From positions 1 through 37,141 of the forward strand of contig WFOC01000059.1 in NCBI GenBank assembly GCA_015488295.1: a DNA stretch of 37,141 nt, given 5' to 3'. The notes below the pieces were generated by a model. That model was not told the origin of the DNA, made no database searches, and saw only the letters and a list, made by a program, of their open reading frames with translations. Within the stretch, counting starts at the first letter, position 1. Every line of letters begins with the position of its first letter. This document shows positions 33,560-37,141 of the stretch, piece by piece. Source of the DNA: Gammaproteobacteria bacterium (lineage in GTDB: Bacteria; Pseudomonadota; Gammaproteobacteria; SZUA-229). Made by a program: the position numbers and the translations under genes.

Positions 33560-34657
33560 ATGTCCGGAAACACAATAGGAAAGTTATTCAGTTTAACCAC
33601 CGCCGGTGAGTCGCACGGTGCCGGTCTGGTCGGCATCATCGATGGCTGCCCGCCGGGCATCGAGCTGAGCGAAGAAGATTTACAGGTCGATCTGGATCGT
33701 CGTAAACCCGGCACCTCACGCCACACCACACAGCGCCGTGAAGAAGACAAAGTGAAAATCTTTTCCGGCATCTTCGAAGGCAAGACCACCGGCACCAGTA
33801 TCGGTTTGATCATCGAGAACACCGACCAGCGCTCCAAAGACTACGGCAACATCATGGATCGCTTCCGTCCCGGTCACGCCGACTATACCTACCAGCAAAA
33901 ATACGGCATCCGTGATTATCGTGGCGGTGGTCGTTCTTCTGCACGTGAAACCGCGATGCGTGTTGCTGGTGGCGGCATCGCCAAAAAGTTTTTGAAAGAC
34001 CGTTACGGCATCGAAATCTACGGTTACATGTCGCAGCTCGGCCCCATCGAAATGCCGATGCTGGATAAAAATGAAATCAACAATAATGCTTTTTTCTGTG
34101 GCGACGCTTCCAAAGTGGCCGAGCTTGAGGCCTATATGGACGCACTGCGCAAAGAGGGCAACTCTGTCGGCGGCAAAATCACCGTGGTTGCCGAAGGCGT
34201 GCCACCGGGTCTGGGTGAACCGGTATTCGACCGGCTGGACGCTGACATTGCACACGCCATGATGGGCATCAACGCTGCCAAGGGCGTGGAGATTGGTGAC
34301 GGTTTCGGCTGTGTGCCAGCCAAAGGCACCGAGTTCCGCGATGAGATCACGCCTGAAGGTTTTAAATCAAATCACGCCGGCGGCGTGCTGGGCGGTATTT
34401 CTTCCGGCCAGGCCATCGTCGCGCATACCGCGTTTAAACCGACATCCAGTATCCGCCTTTCCGGTGATACGGTGGATATCGAAGGCCACGCCATCGACGT
34501 GGTCACCCACGGCCGGCATGATCCCTGTGTCGCCATTCGCGCCACGCCAATCTGCGAAGCCATGCTGGCGATTGTGTTATGTGATCACCTGCTGCGTCAG
34601 CGCGGGCAGAATATGGATGTGCATTCGCAGACACCGGTGATTCCGTCTCATCCCTGA
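33560..34657 (+). CDS. aroC: chorismate synthase
   Basis: AroC converts EPSP to chorismate with reduced FMN, the last common step of aromatic amino-acid synthesis. Signature motifs in the 365 residues are [43 protein letters not shown] and [17 protein letters not shown]. Length is typical. The start [12 protein letters not shown] is the usual AroC N-terminus; the RBS is weak. The MITE-like element sits in the gap to prmB. Confidence 0.96.
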   Translation: MSGNTIGKLFSLTTAGESHGAGLVGIIDGCPPGIELSEEDLQVDLDRRKPGTSRHTTQRREEDKVKIFSGIFEGKTTGTSIGLIIENTDQRSKDYGNIMDRFRPGHADYTYQQKYGIRDYRGGGRSSARETAMRVAGGGIAKKFLKDRYGIEIYGYMSQLGPIEMPMLDKNEINNNAFFCGDASKVAELEAYMDALRKEGNSVGGKITVVAEGVPPGLGEPVFDRLDADIAHAMMGINAAKGVEIGDGFGCVPAKGTEFRDEITPEGFKSNHAGGVLGGISSGQAIVAHTAFKPTSSIRLSGDTVDIEGHAIDVVTHGRHDPCVAIRATPICEAMLAIVLCDHLLRQRGQNMDVHSQTPVIPSHP

Positions 34658-34751
34658 TTTGATAGCACGGGCAATAGCTGAGTGGCCGCTTCTGAATCAA
34701 AGCGGAAGCAAAGAATTTACTCTCGCAGAGGCACAAAGAAAAAACATATTG

Positions 34752-34853
34752 TCCACAGATGAACGCAGATAAACACAGATGTTTTTAGCTTTCGCCTACG
34801 GCGAAGCTAATAAGAAATGGTTTTATCCGTGTTTATCTGCGTTCATCTGTGGA
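34752..34853. repeat. long perfect inverted repeat between aroC and MFS gene
   Basis: The arms 34752-34780 and 34825-34853 are complementary over 29 bp with one mismatch; the left arm includes CCACAGATGAACGCAGATAA. A second, smaller hairpin sits in the loop (AGCTTTCGCC at 34787 with GGCGAAGCT ending at 34808). This arm sequence recurs as a palindromic repeat in many unrelated bacterial genomes, from memory. It could end aroC transcription. The rest of the 283-bp gap shows no ORF. Confidence 0.75.
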
Positions 34854-34940
34854 TAAAAAAAGTTTTTATCTGCATGTCCGCTGCTGGCAGAAATCGGTTA
34901 TTCATAAACGCTCTGAGTTAGGTATGGATTTACATCAATA

Positions 34941-36131
34941 ATGATTCAAAACAAAACGAATTCCGGCATTCCGTACTGGCGGCTTAGCGGGTTCTATTTT
35001 TTCTATTTTGCCTCGCTGGGGGTGCTGGTTCCGTACTGGAGTCTGTACCTCAAATCGCTGGGGTATAATAGCCTGACCATCGGCGGTCTGGTCGCCATTC
35101 TGCCGGCGACCAAACTCATCGCGCCTTATATCTGGGGCTGGCTGGCCGACCATACCCGGCGCTCGATGTTGATTATTCACATTGCCTGTTTACTTGCATT
35201 GATAACGTTTTCACTGGTGTTTGTCAGTCAGCAACTGTGGTGGCTGACCTTCGTTATGCTGCTGTTCAGTTTTTTCTGGAATGCGACCCTGCCGCAGTTC
35301 GAAGCTATCACACTCAACCATCTGGGCGATGATACGCATCATTACAGCATGATCCGTCTCTGGGGGTCGCTGGGTTTTATTGTTATCGTGGTGTTGATCG
35401 GACATCTGCTGGAAACGTTTGATACCGATATTATTCCGCTGGCGGTCCTGTTCACGTTTATTGTCATTGCTGTGAGCAGTTTTGCCGTGCCGGAAAAACT
35501 CAACACGCCGCACGCCGAGCATTCACCGATCTGGCACGTTATCAAACAGCCGAAAGTGCTGGCCTTCATCGTGGTGTGTTTTTTGATGCTGTGCAGCCAC
35601 GGCCCGTATTACACGTTTTACACGATTTATCTGGAAGAACAGGGTTACAGCTCGAACATGATCGGTGTGTTGTGGGCGGTGGGCGTGCTCGCCGAAGTGA
35701 TTATTTTTCTGATCATGCATCGTTTGCTGCCAATGTTCGGTGCGCGCAAGTTGCTTATCGTGTCTTTGTTGCTGACTACCCTGCGCTGGTTGCTGATCGG
35801 CTTTTTTGTCGACGACCTGTCGATGCTTTTTCTGGCGCAGTTATTCCACGCTTTTTCCTTTGGCGTGTTTCACGCGGTCGGCATCTCGCTGGTGCATGAA
35901 TATTTCACCGGCAGCCATCAGGGGCGGGGGCAGGCGCTTTATTCCAGCGTGAGTTTCGGTGCGGGTGTTGCGGTCGGCACACTGATCAGCGGTCTGGTCT
36001 GGGATATGTGGGGCGCGGGTGTGCTGTTCGTGTTTGCTTCGTGCTGCACCCTGCTGGCCACGGTCATCGTCTGGAAATATATTCAGACATCGACCGCAGG
36101 CGCAAAAGGTGCCGGAGGGATTAAATTTTAA
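34941..36131 (+). CDS. MFS transporter, HcaT-like (phenylpropionate permease family)
   Basis: A 396-residue inner-membrane protein with about 12 hydrophobic helices, the major facilitator layout. The N-terminus (GFYFFYFASLGVLVPYWSLY, LKSLGYNSLTIGGLVAILP) and GWLADHTRRS, the loop 2-3 signature, match the group of HcaT and related nucleoside or sugar symporters. Substrate cannot be told from sequence. It lies after aroC, separated by a strong inverted repeat, so it is probably transcribed alone. No RBS stands out. Confidence 0.88.
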   Translation: MIQNKTNSGIPYWRLSGFYFFYFASLGVLVPYWSLYLKSLGYNSLTIGGLVAILPATKLIAPYIWGWLADHTRRSMLIIHIACLLALITFSLVFVSQQLWWLTFVMLLFSFFWNATLPQFEAITLNHLGDDTHHYSMIRLWGSLGFIVIVVLIGHLLETFDTDIIPLAVLFTFIVIAVSSFAVPEKLNTPHAEHSPIWHVIKQPKVLAFIVVCFLMLCSHGPYYTFYTIYLEEQGYSSNMIGVLWAVGVLAEVIIFLIMHRLLPMFGARKLLIVSLLLTTLRWLLIGFFVDDLSMLFLAQLFHAFSFGVFHAVGISLVHEYFTGSHQGRGQALYSSVSFGAGVAVGTLISGLVWDMWGAGVLFVFASCCTLLATVIVWKYIQTSTAGAKGAGGIKF

Positions 36132-36268
36132 CCAATTGTGAAGGTTCGCTTTTGCGTAGGTTTCTACAGCCTGAAAAATGGTAATAAGGTAGGGGCAGCT
36201 AAGTGTTTGCAGAAATTAAATTATATTAATACACGAGCCTCTTCAGATTCGGATTATTTCCGCACTAC

Positions 36269-37132
36269 TCAACCTTTTCTAAGACTCTCAAGTAAAGCCG
36301 CTGCTGAGCTCGATAATGTTCGCGAAGCATGTAGCAATACACCAAGATGTCTTTCCATTTTCACGCCTTTTATTTTCAGTCGCTGCAGAGAATCGTCGAT
36401 CATTGATTCGGGCAGTACGCCCCAGCCGATGTTGTTCTGGATCATCGCTTTGATGGTTTCCAGATAATTCGATTCCATGATTATTTTGATACTGTCGTCC
36501 AGCTTCAAGGCGCGGTCGATGATGTCGCGGGTGTGGGTGCTGTGCGATTGCAGCAGCACACCGTGTTCGGCCAGTTGTTTTCTGTTGACGGTTTTTCTGC
36601 TTGCCAGCACATGATCTTTCGCCACCACGCATTGCATCGGGTCGCTCCACACCGGCACGGTGGTGAAGGGTTTTTCGACTGCGTCGGGCAGGGTGATCAG
36701 TGCCAGTTCGATATCACCTTTTAAAATCAGTGCGGCGGCCTGTTCGGAATCCATGAACTGGATGTCCAGTTCCACTTCGGGGTACCGGCTGGTGTATCGG
36801 CGCAGCACTGGTGGTAATCTATGCAGACCGATGTGGTGGCTGGTGCCGAATTTCAATTGCCCGCTGACCTGTGCTCTCAGGGTGCTGATGATGCGCTGGG
36901 TCTCGCTGATTTCGGCGATGATGCGCTGGTAGCTGGGGATGAGGGCTTCGCCTGCCTGGGTGAGTTGAACGCTTTTTCCGAGGCGGTCGAACAGCTGGCA
37001 GTCGAGTGAAAACTCCAGCGTGGAAATGCGTTTGCTGATGGCGGGCTGTGTGATGAAGAGTTTTTCGGCAGCGCGCGAGAACGAGCCGGTTTCTGCCACC
37101 ATCAAAAATGCGCGGATGCTCTGTATATCCAT
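36269..37132 (-). CDS. LysR-family transcriptional regulator
   Basis: A 287-residue LysR protein. The HTH is at residues 1-60 (MDIQSIRAFLMVAETGSFSR, TQPAISKRISTLE), and the periplasmic-binding-like effector domain (about 90-280) carries GTSHHIGLHRLPPVLRRYTS and ELALITLPD. The effector is unknown; the closest visible resemblance is to CysB/CysL-type and aromatic-responsive regulators. It converges with the MFS gene; 137 bp of plain sequence separate the stops. Its start lies 9 bp from the window edge, so its usual divergent target gene is outside the window. Confidence 0.9.
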   Translation of the reverse strand: MDIQSIRAFLMVAETGSFSRAAEKLFITQPAISKRISTLEFSLDCQLFDRLGKSVQLTQAGEALIPSYQRIIAEISETQRIISTLRAQVSGQLKFGTSHHIGLHRLPPVLRRYTSRYPEVELDIQFMDSEQAAALILKGDIELALITLPDAVEKPFTTVPVWSDPMQCVVAKDHVLASRKTVNRKQLAEHGVLLQSHSTHTRDIIDRALKLDDSIKIIMESNYLETIKAMIQNNIGWGVLPESMIDDSLQRLKIKGVKMERHLGVLLHASRTLSSSAAALLESLRKG

Positions 37133-37141
37133 AATGTTATC

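Noticed and set aside
33716-34255. Minus-strand frame of 179 codons inside aroC
   Set aside because: Antisense shadow of aroC; valine- and histidine-rich composition typical of reverse frames.

Overview
The window reads as a chromosomal segment of a gammaproteobacterium. The main argument is synteny and content: glyQ-glyS-gmhB-plsC in that order (also seen in pseudomonads and relatives), djlA, prmB followed by aroC, psd, and a separate-subunit glycyl-tRNA synthetase. Genus cannot be fixed from the sequence. Coding is dense, codon use is uniform from about 3.4 kb onward, and no rRNA, tRNA or CRISPR was found.

Region 1 (1-3391) is an accessory scar. It holds a hairpin-rich leader, an integron attC-like site, and the start of a small cassette gene that resembles the N-terminal zinc-ribbon of RES-domain proteins. 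An intact IS481-family element cuts that gene off. Behind it lie an IS3-family copy (orfB cut by the IS481 element, orfA carrying an in-frame stop), the 3' fragment of a second IS3 element, and the decayed C-terminus of a PEP-CTERM protein.

Region 2 (3392-7736, minus strand) is the glyQ-glyS-gmhB-plsC operon. Region 3 (7907-10053) has an unknown 190-aa gene, a 162-bp palindromic MITE-like element and an orphan lipoamide-dehydrogenase-like flavoprotein. Region 4 (10246-14434) looks like an oxidative-stress unit: rubrerythrin, a GlpC-like Fe-S protein, a DUF3501 protein, a patatin-like lipase, and a cysteine-free Fur-family (Irr/PerR-like) regulator. An AATCTA half-site occurs both at the regulator's own start and over the -10 box of the rubrerythrin promoter, so the regulator probably controls both.

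Region 5 (14759-19681) carries a Lon N-terminal-domain protein, DjlA, a small unknown, an orphan MbcA/ParS-type antitoxin-like protein, a second-type peptide deformylase, and a pair of secreted proteins, one of them a matrixin-like metalloprotease with a C-terminal membrane anchor. Region 6 (19678-30879) has a large GGDEF-EAL protein, an S9 peptidase, a Nudix hydrolase with DUF465, an arsR-arsM pair, and a rhodanese followed by a hybrid histidine kinase. Region 7 (30998-37132) has PCuAC-psd on the minus strand, prmB-aroC-MFS transporter on the plus strand, and a LysR regulator at the edge.

Intergenic DNA is unusually rich in repeats: one family in three copies (16.6, 24.8 and 27.2 kb) and three separate long inverted repeats (8.5, 33.3 and 34.8 kb). 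The most noteworthy points are the cassette/attC leader whose predicted fold would hide its start codon, the shared AATCTA operator, two metalloregulator genes that appear to be leaderless, and the secreted matrixin pair.
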